Counted from the first letter of the stretch, positions 8,457-18,595 are shown. The stretch is DNA of 64,000 nucleotides from Clostridioides difficile ATCC 9689 = DSM 1296 (GCF_001077535.1 NZ_CP011968.1:1054001-1118000); one strand, 5' to 3'. Made by a program: numbers and translations. Notes: generated by a model not told the origin, from the sequence alone.

Positions 8457-9899
8457 ATGAAGGTTTTTTATGTAACAGCAGAGTGTTGGCCCTTTGCAAA
8501 AACTGGAGGATTAGGAGATGTTTCTTATGCATTGCCTAAAGAATTAAAAAAAGAAGGTGTAGATGTAAGGGTAATAATGCCCAAATATTCAACTATACCA
8601 AGTTATTTAAAAGATCAACTAAAAGAAATAGCTGTGTTTAGTGTACGTGTTGGATGGAGAAATCAATACTGTGGTCTTTTAGAAATGGAATTAGATGGTG
8701 TAAAATTTTACTTTATAGATAATGAATTTTATTTTAGAAGAGAAGATGAAAGAAAGAGTATCTATGGATATGGAGATGATGCAGAAAGATATACTTTCTT
8801 TACAGATGCAGTTTTAGAAGCTATAAGTAGAATTGATTTTTATCCAGATGTAATACATATAAATGATTGGCATACAGGGATGTTACCATTAATTCTAAAA
8901 GAAAGATATGCAACCCTTGAGGGGTATAAAAATATAAAAACTATGTATACTATACATAATCTCCAATATCAAGGTGTATTTGATAAGCATGTTTTATATG
9001 ATATATTGGATTTACCACAAAAATACTTTGATAATGGAGATATAGAGTATTATGGCTCAATAAATTTTATGAAAGCTGGTATAAATTTTGCAGATAAAAT
9101 TATAACTGTTAGCCCTACTTATGCAAATGAAATACAAACATCTTTTTATGGCGAACAATTAGATGGATTACTTAGAAAAGAGTCAGGAAAATTAAAAGGT
9201 ATATTAAATGGTATAGATTATGATTTAAATGACCCTGCAAAAGATAAAGATATATTTGTTCATTATGATGTAGACTCAATTGACAAAAAAGTAGAAAATA
9301 AATTGAGATTACAAGATATATTGGGACTAAAAAAAGATTCATCTATTCCGTTGATAGGTATAGTTTCGAGATTAGTTTCTCAAAAAGGATTTGATTTAAT
9401 AGCATACATGATGCCAGAACTTATGAGAGAAGATTTACAGATTGTCGTTTTAGGAACTGGAGAACATCAATATCAATCAATGTTCAACTATTACGATTCT
9501 AATTTTTCAGATAAAGTATCAGCTAGAATTACTTTTAATGCATCATTGGCTCAACAGATATATGCTGCAAGTGATATGTTCTTAATGCCATCATTATTTG
9601 AGCCTTGTGGTATAGGTCAAATGTTAGCTATGAGATATGGTTCTTTACCAATAGTTAGAGAGACTGGAGGGCTTAGAGATACAGTAACACCTTATAATAA
9701 ATTTACTGGAGAAGGCAATGGATTTAGTTTTAAAAATTACAATGCTCATGAGATGTTTTTCTGTTTGAAAAATGCAATCAAAGTATTTAAGGACAAAGAA
9801 AAATGGATTAAATTAGTTGAAAATGCAATGAAAACAGATAATAGTTGGAAAAAATCAGCTAAGGAGTATATAGAAACATATAGAGACATATGTGATTAA
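8457..9899 (+). CDS. glgA: glycogen synthase (ADP-glucose), GT5
   Basis: It extends alpha-1,4-glucan chains from ADP-glucose. The N-terminal Rossmann domain starts MKVFYVTAECWPFAKTGGLG, which carries the KTGGLGDV ADP-glucose-binding motif. The HINDWHTG motif is near residue 140, and the C-terminal domain has PSLFEPCGIGQMLAMRYG with the catalytic Glu and RETGGL. The length of 480 residues is standard for GT5. The ribosome binding site GAAGGGGGAA precedes the ATG at 8457. It is the third gene of the operon; its last codons overlap the reading frame of the next gene upstream of that gene's preferred start. Confidence 0.96.
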   Translation: MKVFYVTAECWPFAKTGGLGDVSYALPKELKKEGVDVRVIMPKYSTIPSYLKDQLKEIAVFSVRVGWRNQYCGLLEMELDGVKFYFIDNEFYFRREDERKSIYGYGDDAERYTFFTDAVLEAISRIDFYPDVIHINDWHTGMLPLILKERYATLEGYKNIKTMYTIHNLQYQGVFDKHVLYDILDLPQKYFDNGDIEYYGSINFMKAGINFADKIITVSPTYANEIQTSFYGEQLDGLLRKESGKLKGILNGIDYDLNDPAKDKDIFVHYDVDSIDKKVENKLRLQDILGLKKDSSIPLIGIVSRLVSQKGFDLIAYMMPELMREDLQIVVLGTGEHQYQSMFNYYDSNFSDKVSARITFNASLAQQIYAASDMFLMPSLFEPCGIGQMLAMRYGSLPIVRETGGLRDTVTPYNKFTGEGNGFSFKNYNAHEMFFCLKNAIKVFKDKEKWIKLVENAMKTDNSWKKSAKEYIETYRDICD

Positions 9900-9912
9900 A
9901 GGAGTGGTTTTT

Positions 9913-12333
9913 TTGGTAACAATAAGCAAAAAGAAATTCAAGCAAAAATTTGAAGTAAAAATGTATAGCTTATATGCACAATCTATCAAGGAAGCTACTG
10001 ATGAACAATTGTTAAATGTATTATGTAGTCTATTGAAAGATGAGATAGCAAAAAAATGGGTTGCTACAAAGTTAGATAAGAAAAAAGAAGTTTATTATTT
10101 TAGTTTAGAATTTTTAATAGGGAGACAGTTAAAATCTAATTTATTAAATTTAAATATTGAAGAAGAAGTTAGAGAAGGTCTATCTGAATTAGGAATCAAC
10201 TTGGATGATTTAATTGAAGCTGAAGTAGACCCAGCCTTAGGAAATGGTGGACTTGGTAGATTAGCAGCTTGCTTTTTAGATTCTATGGCATCTTTGAACA
10301 TAAGTGGTCAAGGATATGGAATAAGGTATAAATATGGTCTGTTTGAACAAAAATTTGTAAATGGTTATCAGGTAGAAGTGCCTGATAACTGGCTTACAGA
10401 AGGACGATATGCATGGGAAACTGTAAGACCAAATGAAGCAACAATGGTGAAGTTTGGTGGTGAGGTAGAATTAATCAAGGAAGGTAGTCATTTAAAAGTA
10501 ATTCATAAAAACTACCTTCCTGTAATGGCAATGCCTTATGATATACCAATAATCGGATACCAAAACCAATGTATAAATACTTTAAGATTGTTTAAGAGTG
10601 AAATACCAAAGAGAGATTTTGGTGAACTTACTTCAAATGCTCTAAATTATTCTGGTAGCTATGAAGAGGCTTTAAAACATAAGTATTATACTGAGGAAAT
10701 ATCACAGGTATTATATCCTGATGATTCAAATTATGCAGGTAAGTTGTTGAGGTTGAAACAAGAATACTTTTTTGTAAGTGCAGGGATACAAGATATAATA
10801 AGAAAATATAAAAAGAACAAATTAAATATTAATAATTTATTCGATAAGGTAGCAATTCATATAAATGATACACATCCTACCTTATGCATACCAGAACTTA
10901 TGAGAATTTTGCTTGATGAAGAAAATTTATCTTGGGATGAAGCATGGGAAATAACTAAAAAAACAGTGTCCTATACTAATCATACTATAATGTCAGAAGC
11001 AATGGAAAAATGGCCTGTAAGTATGATTAAAGAACTATTACCAAGAATTTATATGATAATAGAAGAAATAAATAGAAGATATGTAGAGGAATTAAATAAT
11101 AAAGGATATGAGCAGGATAGAATAAAAAGAATGAGTATAATAGACTGTGACAATATCAATATGGCAAACTTATGTATTGTCACAAGTCATAGTGTAAATG
11201 GAGTTGCTAAGCTTCATACTCATATTCTTGAAACAGAGGTATTAAAAGATTTCTATCAAGATGAACCAAATAAATTTAATAATAAGACTAATGGAATTGC
11301 ACATAGGCGATGGCTTATAAGTTCAAATCCTCAACTTAGCAATTTAATTACAGATTTAATTGGTGATTCATGGAAGAAAGATACATTACAATTAAAAAAT
11401 ATTGAAAAATTTAAAAATGATTCCTCTGTTTTACAAAGACTTGATGATATAAAATACAATAATAAAGCAAATCTAGCAAAGTTTATAAAAGATAAATACG
11501 ATTTAAATGTAGACCCAAGTTCGATATTTGATGTTCAAGTTAAGAGATTGCATGCGTATAAAAGACAGTTACTGAATATATTTAATGTACTTCATATGTA
11601 TCATGAATTACTTGATAATCCTAATTTGAATCTTGACCCAAGAACTTTTATATTTGGCGCAAAAGCAGCACCAGGATATTATTTGGCTAAATGTATAATT
11701 AAATTTATAAATTCTGTTGCAAGTACTATAAATAATGATGTTAGAGTAAAGGACAAGTTAAAAGTAGTATTTTTAGAGAATTATGGAGTATCATTAGCAG
11801 AAATAATAATACCAGCAGCAAATGTTAGTGAGCAAATTTCAACTACAACTAAGGAAGCATCTGGAACAAGTAATATGAAGTTTATGATGAATGGTGCTAT
11901 AACTTTGGCTACACTTGACGGTGCAAATGTAGAGATATGTGAACAGGTTGGTAAAGAAAATATGTTTTTATTTGGACTTAGTGCAGAACAAGTACTAAAT
12001 TATAATAAATATGGTGGATATTCTTCACTTGACCTATATCATTCTAATATGGATATAAAAAGGGTAGTAGATGATTTAATAAATGGATTTATTCCTAATC
12101 TTGGCGAAGAAGGAAGAAGTATTTATAATTCACTCACTACTTACAATGATGAGTATTTTGTATTGAGAGATTTTGAAAATTATGGTCAAGCTCAAGCAGA
12201 TATAAACAGGTTATATAGAGATAAAGAAAAATGGAATAAAATGTCTTTAGTTAATATAGCTAACTCTGGATTTTTTTCTTCTGATAGAACAATTTCTGAG
12301 TATGCAAAAGACATTTGGTTTAAAAGGGTGTGA
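9913..12333 (+). CDS. glgP: glycogen/maltodextrin phosphorylase, GT35
   Basis: It phosphorolyses alpha-1,4-glucans to glucose-1-phosphate with a pyridoxal phosphate cofactor. The diagnostic stretch KEASGTSNMKFMMNGA holds the PLP-binding lysine, followed by ALTLATLDGANVEI-like residues (here AITLATLDGANVEI). The DPALGNGGLGRLAACFLDS substrate motif is near residue 100. The length of about 806 residues fits bacterial GlgP. The frame is open from a GTG at 9892 inside glgA, but an AAAGGAGTGG ribosome binding site points to the TTG at 9913, an unusual start codon. A degradative enzyme sits within the synthesis operon, as is common in Firmicutes. Confidence 0.95.
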   Translation: MVTISKKKFKQKFEVKMYSLYAQSIKEATDEQLLNVLCSLLKDEIAKKWVATKLDKKKEVYYFSLEFLIGRQLKSNLLNLNIEEEVREGLSELGINLDDLIEAEVDPALGNGGLGRLAACFLDSMASLNISGQGYGIRYKYGLFEQKFVNGYQVEVPDNWLTEGRYAWETVRPNEATMVKFGGEVELIKEGSHLKVIHKNYLPVMAMPYDIPIIGYQNQCINTLRLFKSEIPKRDFGELTSNALNYSGSYEEALKHKYYTEEISQVLYPDDSNYAGKLLRLKQEYFFVSAGIQDIIRKYKKNKLNINNLFDKVAIHINDTHPTLCIPELMRILLDEENLSWDEAWEITKKTVSYTNHTIMSEAMEKWPVSMIKELLPRIYMIIEEINRRYVEELNNKGYEQDRIKRMSIIDCDNINMANLCIVTSHSVNGVAKLHTHILETEVLKDFYQDEPNKFNNKTNGIAHRRWLISSNPQLSNLITDLIGDSWKKDTLQLKNIEKFKNDSSVLQRLDDIKYNNKANLAKFIKDKYDLNVDPSSIFDVQVKRLHAYKRQLLNIFNVLHMYHELLDNPNLNLDPRTFIFGAKAAPGYYLAKCIIKFINSVASTINNDVRVKDKLKVVFLENYGVSLAEIIIPAANVSEQISTTTKEASGTSNMKFMMNGAITLATLDGANVEICEQVGKENMFLFGLSAEQVLNYNKYGGYSSLDLYHSNMDIKRVVDDLINGFIPNLGEEGRSIYNSLTTYNDEYFVLRDFENYGQAQADINRLYRDKEKWNKMSLVNIANSGFFSSDRTISEYAKDIWFKRV

Positions 12334-12337
12334 TTAA

Positions 12338-14203
12338 ATGCAAAGTGTAATAGAATATAACTCTTGGGATAAAAATTTTAAGGCTCCGTTTGGAGCTTTA
12401 AAATTTGATGAGGAATTGACCATTTGTGTTAAAGTAAATGAGGGATACAATATCAAGTCTATTTCCCTAGAAATAAATAGAGAAGAAGAAATGAGAACAA
12501 TAACTTTAAATGAAGAATTAGATAATGATAAACTTGGAAAGTGCTTTTGTGGTAAGATTGAAAAGTTTGATGGTACAGGTGTTTATTTTTATTACTTTAA
12601 AGTTGATGTTGAAATGGATGGTCAGATAAAGACTTTATTTTATGGAAAAAACAGAGATAATGGATATTCTTGTGAATATAATTATAGTGATATTAATAAA
12701 TATCAAATCACTGTTTATAAAGATTTTAAAGTACCAACATGGTACAAAGAAGGAATACTTTATCATATATTTGTAGATAGATTCAATAATGGAAATCGTA
12801 GTGGTAAGGTTGATAGTCCTAAAAAAAATAGTTTCATATATGGAAATTGGGAAGATACACCTATGTACATAAAGGATAGTCAAGGGGATGTTATAAGATG
12901 GGATTTCCATGGTGGAAATTTAAGAGGGATAATCAATAAACTTGGATATTTAAAAAAATTAGGTGTAAGTATACTATATCTAAGCCCTATATTTGAAGCC
13001 TCTAGTAATCATAAGTATGATACAGGTGACTATAAAAAAATTGACCCAATGTTTGGGGATGAAGATACATTTAAAGAACTTATTGATAAAGCAAAAGAAA
13101 AAGGTATATCAATAGTATTAGATGGAGTTTTTAGTCATACTGGAGCAGATAGTAAATATTTTAATATGTATGGAAACTATAATAGTTTAGGGGCATATCA
13201 ATCTAAAGAATCTCCATATTATTCATGGTATATGTTTGAAGAATTTCCTCAAAAATATAAAAGTTGGTGGGATGTTAAGACATTGCCAAATATAAATGAA
13301 TTAGAACATAGCTATATGGATTATATAATATATGACAATGATAGCGTTATAAATAAATGGGTAAATATGGGTATTAAGGGCTGGAGACTAGATGTTGCAG
13401 ACGAATTACCAACTAAGTTTATAAGAGAGTTAAAAAAGGAATTAAAAAAGGCAGATGATGACTCAATTCTTATAGGTGAAGTATGGGAAGATGCATCAAA
13501 TAAGATTAGCTATGGTCAGAGAAGAAGTTATTTATTAGGTGAAGAATTAGATTCTGTTATGGGTTATCCTTTTAGAAATAACATGTTTTCTTTCTTAAAA
13601 GGAGAAATTAATTCATATGAACTTTGTAATAGATATATGCAGATTAAAGAAAATTATCCAAAAGAATCATTTAGGTCTAATTTAAATTTAATTGGAACAC
13701 ATGATGTTACAAGAGCTAAAACGGAATTAAATGATGATGTAGATTTAGTGAAGCTTGCTGTAGCTATACAGATGACATTTGAAGGAGTACCATATATATA
13801 TTATGGAGATGAAGCAGGTCTTTGTGGAGGTGTTGACCCAGATAATAGAAGAACTTATCCATGGAAAAATGAAGACGAAGATATGCTTAATTTTTATAGA
13901 GATGTTATAAAAATTAGAAATAAGAATAAACTTTTAAGTTCTGGAAATACAGAATTTATATATACTAATAATGATTCTGTATTTTCTTTTATTAGAGTTA
14001 ATGAAAATAATGATAGAATGTTAATTTTAGTAAATAGAAGTGAAAATGTGGAAAGTATATCATTATGTATAGAGAGTAGTTTTATTGAGGAAATACCTAT
14101 AAAGTATAGTCTTAAAAATGCAAATAGTACTATACAAATTGAAAATAATGAGTTGAAAGTAGATTTAGACTCTAAATCATTTAGAATTTTTAGAGTAAAT
14201 TAA
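12338..14203 (+). CDS. GH13 alpha-glucan hydrolase (neopullulanase / maltogenic amylase-like)
   Basis: This 621-residue enzyme is a family 13 glycoside hydrolase acting on alpha-glucans. It has an N-terminal beta-sandwich (about residues 1-130) as in CBM34-type neopullulanases, and then a TIM barrel. The four GH13 regions are visible: DGVFSHTG, GWRLDVADEL (nucleophile Asp), LIGEVWED (acid/base Glu) and NLIGTHDV (transition-state Asp). There is no signal peptide, so it is intracellular and could trim or debranch stored glucan for GlgP. It starts 4 nt after glgP behind AAAGGGTGTG. The motifs do not resemble a GlgB branching enzyme, so a branching role is unlikely, though debranching versus maltodextrinase specificity is not resolved. 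Confidence 0.9.
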   Translation: MQSVIEYNSWDKNFKAPFGALKFDEELTICVKVNEGYNIKSISLEINREEEMRTITLNEELDNDKLGKCFCGKIEKFDGTGVYFYYFKVDVEMDGQIKTLFYGKNRDNGYSCEYNYSDINKYQITVYKDFKVPTWYKEGILYHIFVDRFNNGNRSGKVDSPKKNSFIYGNWEDTPMYIKDSQGDVIRWDFHGGNLRGIINKLGYLKKLGVSILYLSPIFEASSNHKYDTGDYKKIDPMFGDEDTFKELIDKAKEKGISIVLDGVFSHTGADSKYFNMYGNYNSLGAYQSKESPYYSWYMFEEFPQKYKSWWDVKTLPNINELEHSYMDYIIYDNDSVINKWVNMGIKGWRLDVADELPTKFIRELKKELKKADDDSILIGEVWEDASNKISYGQRRSYLLGEELDSVMGYPFRNNMFSFLKGEINSYELCNRYMQIKENYPKESFRSNLNLIGTHDVTRAKTELNDDVDLVKLAVAIQMTFEGVPYIYYGDEAGLCGGVDPDNRRTYPWKNEDEDMLNFYRDVIKIRNKNKLLSSGNTEFIYTNNDSVFSFIRVNENNDRMLILVNRSENVESISLCIESSFIEEIPIKYSLKNANSTIQIENNELKVDLDSKSFRIFRVN

Positions 14204-14243
14204 ATATCTTTTTTTAGAAAAATAAATAGAAAATAAGGTGAAT

Positions 14244-14287
14244 GTGGAAAGAGTTTTGTTTTATCAAAACTTTTTCTACTTTTTTTG
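14244..14287 (+). terminator. terminator of the glg operon
   Basis: GTGGAAAGAGTTTTG pairs with CAAAACTTTTTCTAC (two G.U pairs) across a 6-nt loop, followed by seven T. Confidence 0.9.
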
Positions 14288-14387
14288 TATAAATTATCAT
14301 AAGAATTTTAGTATTTCAAAATATTACAAAGAAGTATAAAAAATATCATAATTGTGATATTATATAAATTAGTAAGATAAAACTGAA

Positions 14388-14410
14388 CTCTCTACCAAAG
14401 TTGTAGGGAG
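14388..14410 (+). repeat. hairpin in the leader of the GntR regulator
   Basis: CTCTCTAC and GTAGGGAG form an 8-bp stem with a 7-nt loop, followed by a T-rich stretch, 26 nt before the ribosome binding site. It could be a weak attenuator or an autoregulatory operator. Confidence 0.4.
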
Positions 14411-14447
14411 ATTTAACTTTTATAATCTTAATATGGAGGAACGTCTT

Positions 14448-15101
14448 ATGAAGGTAGATCCACTTACAACTCAAGTATATGACTATATATCAAAGAAAAT
14501 CCAAAATGGAGAATATGAAGCTAATCAGAGAATTACTGAATCTGAGATTTGTAAATCTATCGGAGTTAGTAGAACACCAGCGAGAGAAGCATTAACTAGG
14601 TTAGCAGGTGAAAATTTACTAGAAAAAATACCTAATAAGGGATTTGTAGTAAAAGAATTTCAGGAAAAGGAGAAATTAGACACCTATTCCGTAATTGGAG
14701 TATTGGATGCGTTAGCCGGTTCTTCAGCATTACAAAATTTAACTGAATCAGACCTAGTAAAAATGGAAGAATTAACGGAAATGATGGCGGTCTCTATAAA
14801 GTATAAAAATTACAATAGCTATTTAAAATTAAGTAATGAATTTCACGATATATACATAACTAAATCAGATAATCAGGTGTTAGTAAATCTATTGAACTCT
14901 TTAAGATATAATTTTATGTCAAAGTCATATACTAGTGATAATGAAGATGAGTTATATAAAATGTTGACATACAGCAATAATCAACATATTGAAGTAGTAA
15001 AATCTATGAGGGAGAATGATTTAGAAAATGTTGAAAGAGTTTTGAGAGAACATTGGAAAACGATACCTATGGAAGAGATGAAAAAAGAGAAGCTTTTATA
15101 A
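14448..15101 (+). CDS. GntR family transcriptional regulator (FadR/FCD subgroup)
   Basis: A 217-residue DNA-binding regulator. The N-terminal winged helix (residues 5-70) includes YDYISKKIQNGEYEANQRIT, the recognition helix SEICKSIGVSRTPAREAL and NKGFVV, a typical GntR signature. The C-terminal all-helical part (about residues 75-215) matches an FCD effector domain, with histidines in NEFHDIY and HIEVV at positions that usually bind a metal or carboxylate ligand. The first ATG (14433) overlaps the ribosome binding site, so the ATG at 14448, 8 nt after GGAGG, is preferred. It stands alone between two terminators. Its target is unknown; the flanking glg and spe operons are the nearest candidates. 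Confidence 0.9.
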   Translation: MKVDPLTTQVYDYISKKIQNGEYEANQRITESEICKSIGVSRTPAREALTRLAGENLLEKIPNKGFVVKEFQEKEKLDTYSVIGVLDALAGSSALQNLTESDLVKMEELTEMMAVSIKYKNYNSYLKLSNEFHDIYITKSDNQVLVNLLNSLRYNFMSKSYTSDNEDELYKMLTYSNNQHIEVVKSMRENDLENVERVLREHWKTIPMEEMKKEKLL

Positions 15102-15120
15102 AGTTTCTCTTTATTTTTTT
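15084..15120 (+). terminator. terminator after the GntR gene
   Basis: AAAGAGAAGCTT pairs imperfectly with AAGTTTCTCTTT, followed by a run of T. The left arm overlaps the end of the coding region. Confidence 0.75.
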
Positions 15121-15610
15121 TATAATTTTGTTGTTTTACTATTAAATATTAAAGGAAAAACAAGAATAAATTTAACTTTAAATACAAATAAAAACTCTAA
15201 GGCACTACGATAGAATAATGTATTTAAATTAACATATATAAATCAATGAACTTATAGAATTTTAATATCATAAATATAGAATTTATTTTATCAATTAAAA
15301 AATTTAATAAATTTTATATTAAAATTAAAATACAAAAATAGGAAAATTATTTAGTCCAACTAAACCAAGAATTTTAATATGTGAAATAAGAATAATATAA
15401 AAGTTTAGTAATAAAATACTTATAAATTAAAAATAGTAAACTCAAAAGCTTACTAAAACTCAAAAAAGTAAAAAAACCAAAATAATAAAAAATAAGAAAG
15501 TTTATAAATACTAAGTTTTAAAAAAATTAATATAAACAACAAAAAATTAAAAAGTTTATAAATATTGATATAGCTAATGTATATGTTTTTGAGTAACTTC
15601 AAAAAAACAC
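15121..15610. other. AT-rich intergenic region, no gene seen
   Basis: About 490 bp of very AT-rich sequence. A phrase AAGTTTATAAATA recurs imperfectly near 15499 and 15549. No coding potential, tRNA or strong hairpin was seen; it may serve as a bent upstream region for the spermidine operon promoter. Confidence 0.5.
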
Positions 15611-15639
15611 TTGTAAAAATGCTGAGATGTTAATATAAT
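15611..15639 (+). promoter_or_regulatory. promoter of the spermidine operon
   Basis: TTGTAA and TATAAT are separated by 17 nt. Transcription would start near 15646, giving a leader of about 93 nt before the decarboxylase gene. Confidence 0.7.
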
Positions 15640-15738
15640 AAATATCATGAGTTTAATAAAAGTAAAAATAAAAAATAGAAATAATAAATAATAAATATTA
15701 AAAATATTTGAATATAGAGAGGAGATGAATTTGAAATC

Positions 15739-17214
15739 ATGGATAGCGAGTTTGCAAATGTAGTTGAATTAAGCTATGAGTGTGCTCCATTATTAGAGTC
15801 GTTAAAGGAATACTCAGAGAAAGATATAGCTTGTTTTGATGTGCCTGGACATGTAAAAAATAGAGGTGTAGCTATATTAAATAAATATCTAGGTGAAAGT
15901 CTCATGAAAATGGATATAAATTCATCACCAACTATGGATAATGTATCTGCGCCAAATGGGATTATAAAAAATGCACAAGATTTGTTAGCACAAGCATATA
16001 TGGCTGATGAGGCATTCTTTATAACGAATGGCACAACTCAAGCAATACATGCAATGATTTTGAGTGTTATAAAACCAGGTGAAAAAGTATTACTTCCAAG
16101 AAACATACATAAATCAGTAATAAATGCGTTAATACTTTGTGGAGGAATACCAATATTTATACAACCAGAATTTGATGAAAAACTAGGTATAAGTTTAAAT
16201 ATTACTCTTGAAAAAGTTAGAACAGAGATAGAAAAAGATTGTAATATAAAAGCATTATTTTTCCTTAATCCAACTTACTATGGAGTTTGTGCAGACCTTG
16301 AGAGTATTATAGAACTATGCCATAAAAATAATGTTTTAGTGTTAGTTGATGAAGCTCATGGTGCACATTTTCCATTTCATTTAGATTTACCTCCTTCTGC
16401 AATAAGTTTGGGAGCTGATATGGTAGCTGTAAGTATACATAAAACTGGAGGAGCATTGACACAATCTTCAGCACTCTTATTGAATAGAGATAATGTAAGT
16501 TTTGAAAAGGTTCTTCAATCAATCAATATGCTACAATCAACATCAGCATCTTATTTGCTTATGGCAAGTATAGATGGTGCTAGAGTTAATCTAGTTGAGA
16601 ATGGTGAAAAGCAACTGTCAAAAGCATTAAATCTATCTAGGTATGCAAAATCTAAATTAAACAAAATTGATGGAATAAAAGTTTTATCTACAGAAATATT
16701 GAAACAAAAAGGTGTTAAATTTATAGATGAAACAAAATTGTGTATAAATGTAAAAGAATTAAATTTGACTGGATTTGAAGTATACGATTTATTATATAAA
16801 AATTTTTCAATTCAAGTAGAATTGGGAGATTCATATAATATACTGGCACTTGTGTCCATTGGAACAAATAAATCAGATATAGATAGATTAGTAAAGGCAC
16901 TTTCTATAATTGCAAAGATTTATAGAAAAGAATCAACATTAAATGAATTTAATATGGTTCAAATAAATCCAATTATTAAACTTAATCCAAGAGAAGCTTT
17001 TTATGCACCAAAGGAAAGTGTAGAAATCAATTCATGTATAGATAGAATTTGTGGAGAATCAATAATGGCATATCCACCAGGTATACCGATTATTGCTCCA
17101 GGAGAATTGATAACAGAAGAAATTATGGAGTATATTATTTTCTTAAAAAATAGCAATGCGTATCTTACAGATGTACAAGATAAAAACTTAGATAGAATAC
17201 TAGTAATAAAATAA
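15739..17214 (+). CDS. speA: arginine decarboxylase (Orn/Lys/Arg decarboxylase family)
   Basis: A PLP-dependent fold-type I decarboxylase of 491 residues. The cofactor lysine is in SIHKTGGALTQSS (about residue 236), with DEAHGAH and FDVPGHVKNRG as further family motifs; the wing domain of the large Enterobacterial forms is missing, as usual in Firmicutes. Family members act on arginine, lysine or ornithine. Arginine is inferred because agmatinase, which uses the product agmatine, ends the same operon. The start at 15739 is 13 nt after GGAGA, a long spacing; no better in-frame start is seen. The operon order is decarboxylase, SAM decarboxylase, spermidine synthase, agmatinase. Confidence 0.92.
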   Translation: MDSEFANVVELSYECAPLLESLKEYSEKDIACFDVPGHVKNRGVAILNKYLGESLMKMDINSSPTMDNVSAPNGIIKNAQDLLAQAYMADEAFFITNGTTQAIHAMILSVIKPGEKVLLPRNIHKSVINALILCGGIPIFIQPEFDEKLGISLNITLEKVRTEIEKDCNIKALFFLNPTYYGVCADLESIIELCHKNNVLVLVDEAHGAHFPFHLDLPPSAISLGADMVAVSIHKTGGALTQSSALLLNRDNVSFEKVLQSINMLQSTSASYLLMASIDGARVNLVENGEKQLSKALNLSRYAKSKLNKIDGIKVLSTEILKQKGVKFIDETKLCINVKELNLTGFEVYDLLYKNFSIQVELGDSYNILALVSIGTNKSDIDRLVKALSIIAKIYRKESTLNEFNMVQINPIIKLNPREAFYAPKESVEINSCIDRICGESIMAYPPGIPIIAPGELITEEIMEYIIFLKNSNAYLTDVQDKNLDRILVIK

Positions 17215-17300
17215 ATTACTTTATTTTGCAAGGGCAAGTATTTGTTAAGTAGAGTTTATCAAATAGAACTTATTAAAAGTATAAAGGAGTTGGGGTTGAA

Positions 17301-17714
17301 ATGAAATTTGAAACACTAGGAAGACATATACTAGTAGAATACTATAATTGTGATGAAAACGTACTTAAAGACCCACGTCTTATAGAAAATTTTATGAATG
17401 ATTCAGCATTAAATGCAAAAGCGACAATTGTGGATTCTGTATTCCACCATTTTAATCCTTGGGGGGTTTCAGGAGCTGTTATAATTGCTGAATCTCATTT
17501 GACAATACATACATGGCCTGAATATGGTTATGCAGCAGCAGATTTTTTTACTTGTGGTGATATAGACCCATGGAAAAGTTTTGAATTATTAGAGCAACTT
17601 TTAAAGTCTGAAAGAAGCGAGTCTACAGAAATTCCAAGAGGCTTAACTACAAAAATTAAAAAATATTCAAAAAAAGATTTAGGTAAGATTACTCATAAAC
17701 CAGAAGCAGTATAA
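17301..17714 (+). CDS. speD: S-adenosylmethionine decarboxylase proenzyme (prokaryotic class 1B)
   Basis: It supplies decarboxylated SAM, the aminopropyl donor for spermidine. The protein is 137 residues, the size of the Bacillus SpeH/Thermotoga type. The self-cleavage site is in [12 protein letters not shown]; cleavage between Glu64 and Ser65 would give the pyruvoyl cofactor. A downstream Cys (FFTCGD) is the conserved proton donor. A good ribosome binding site (AAAGGAG) precedes the ATG. It lies between the arginine decarboxylase and spermidine synthase genes, so its pathway role is clear. Confidence 0.96.
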   Translation: MKFETLGRHILVEYYNCDENVLKDPRLIENFMNDSALNAKATIVDSVFHHFNPWGVSGAVIIAESHLTIHTWPEYGYAAADFFTCGDIDPWKSFELLEQLLKSERSESTEIPRGLTTKIKKYSKKDLGKITHKPEAV

Positions 17715-17743
17715 AACATACAAGAGAAAGTGAGGATTATTAT

Positions 17744-18595
17744 ATGGAACTTTGGTATACAGAAGAATGGACAGAAAATGTAAGATTTTCTATAAAAGTA
17801 AATAAACATCTATTTGAAGGAAAGTCTCAATTTCAAAGGATAGATGTATTTGATAGTGATGAATTTGGAAAATTTCTAACAATAGATGGATTAATGATGG
17901 TAACATATAAAGATGAATTTATATACCATGAGATGATAACTCATGTTCCTATGGCTACAAATTTAAACATAAAGAAAGTATTAGTCATAGGTGGAGGTGA
18001 TGGAGGTACAGTAAGAGAATTAAGCCGTTATCCTCAAATAGAAAAGATTGACATGGTTGAAATAGATAAAATGGTTGTAGATGTATCTAAGGAGTATATG
18101 GATATATGCTCATGTAAATTAGATGATAAAAGAGTGAGTTTATATTTTGAAGATGGTGTTAATTTTGTTAAGTGTGCACATGATAAATCATATGACCTGA
18201 TAATAGTAGATTCAACTGACCCAATAGGACCAGGCGAAGGGCTTTTCTCAACTGATTTTTATAAGGATTGTTATAGAATACTGACTGATGATGGAATTTT
18301 AGTAAATCAAAGTGAAAGTCCGTATTTTGACTTTAATGCTAAAGAGATGAAAAGAGCTAATAAAAAATTAAAACAGATATTTCCAATATCAGAAGTTTAT
18401 CAAGCACATATACCAACATATCCATCTGGTCACTGGTTGTTTGGATTTGCTTCAAAAAAACTTAATCCAGTAAAAAATCAAGATAGAAATGGATGGGAGA
18501 AATTAAGTTTAAAAACTAAATATTATAATAGTGATATACATTTAGGTTCGTTTATGTTACCTCAATACGTGAAGGAGATGCTAGATGAAGAATAA
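17744..18595 (+). CDS. speE: spermidine synthase
   Basis: It transfers an aminopropyl group from decarboxylated SAM to putrescine. The 283-residue protein starts with the family N-terminus MELWYTEEWTENVRFSIKV, has the nucleotide-binding motif GGGDGGTVRELSRYP (near residue 86), and the catalytic-loop motif VDSTDPIGPGEGLF. The length is standard. It follows speD by 29 nt and overlaps speB by 11 nt, so speB is probably translated by coupling. Confidence 0.97.
   Translation: MELWYTEEWTENVRFSIKVNKHLFEGKSQFQRIDVFDSDEFGKFLTIDGLMMVTYKDEFIYHEMITHVPMATNLNIKKVLVIGGGDGGTVRELSRYPQIEKIDMVEIDKMVVDVSKEYMDICSCKLDDKRVSLYFEDGVNFVKCAHDKSYDLIIVDSTDPIGPGEGLFSTDFYKDCYRILTDDGILVNQSESPYFDFNAKEMKRANKKLKQIFPISEVYQAHIPTYPSGHWLFGFASKKLNPVKNQDRNGWEKLSLKTKYYNSDIHLGSFMLPQYVKEMLDEE

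Noticed and set aside
14433-14448. Upstream ATG of the GntR gene as the start
   Set aside because: It overlaps the GGAGG site that serves the next ATG.
15121-15610. AT-rich imperfect repeats as a replication origin or CRISPR
   Set aside because: Repeats are too irregular, no spacers or DnaA-box clusters (TTATCCACA) are visible.
15725-15763. 12-codon frame overlapping the speA start as a leader peptide
   Set aside because: Its ATG directly abuts GGAG, too close for initiation, and no attenuator follows it.
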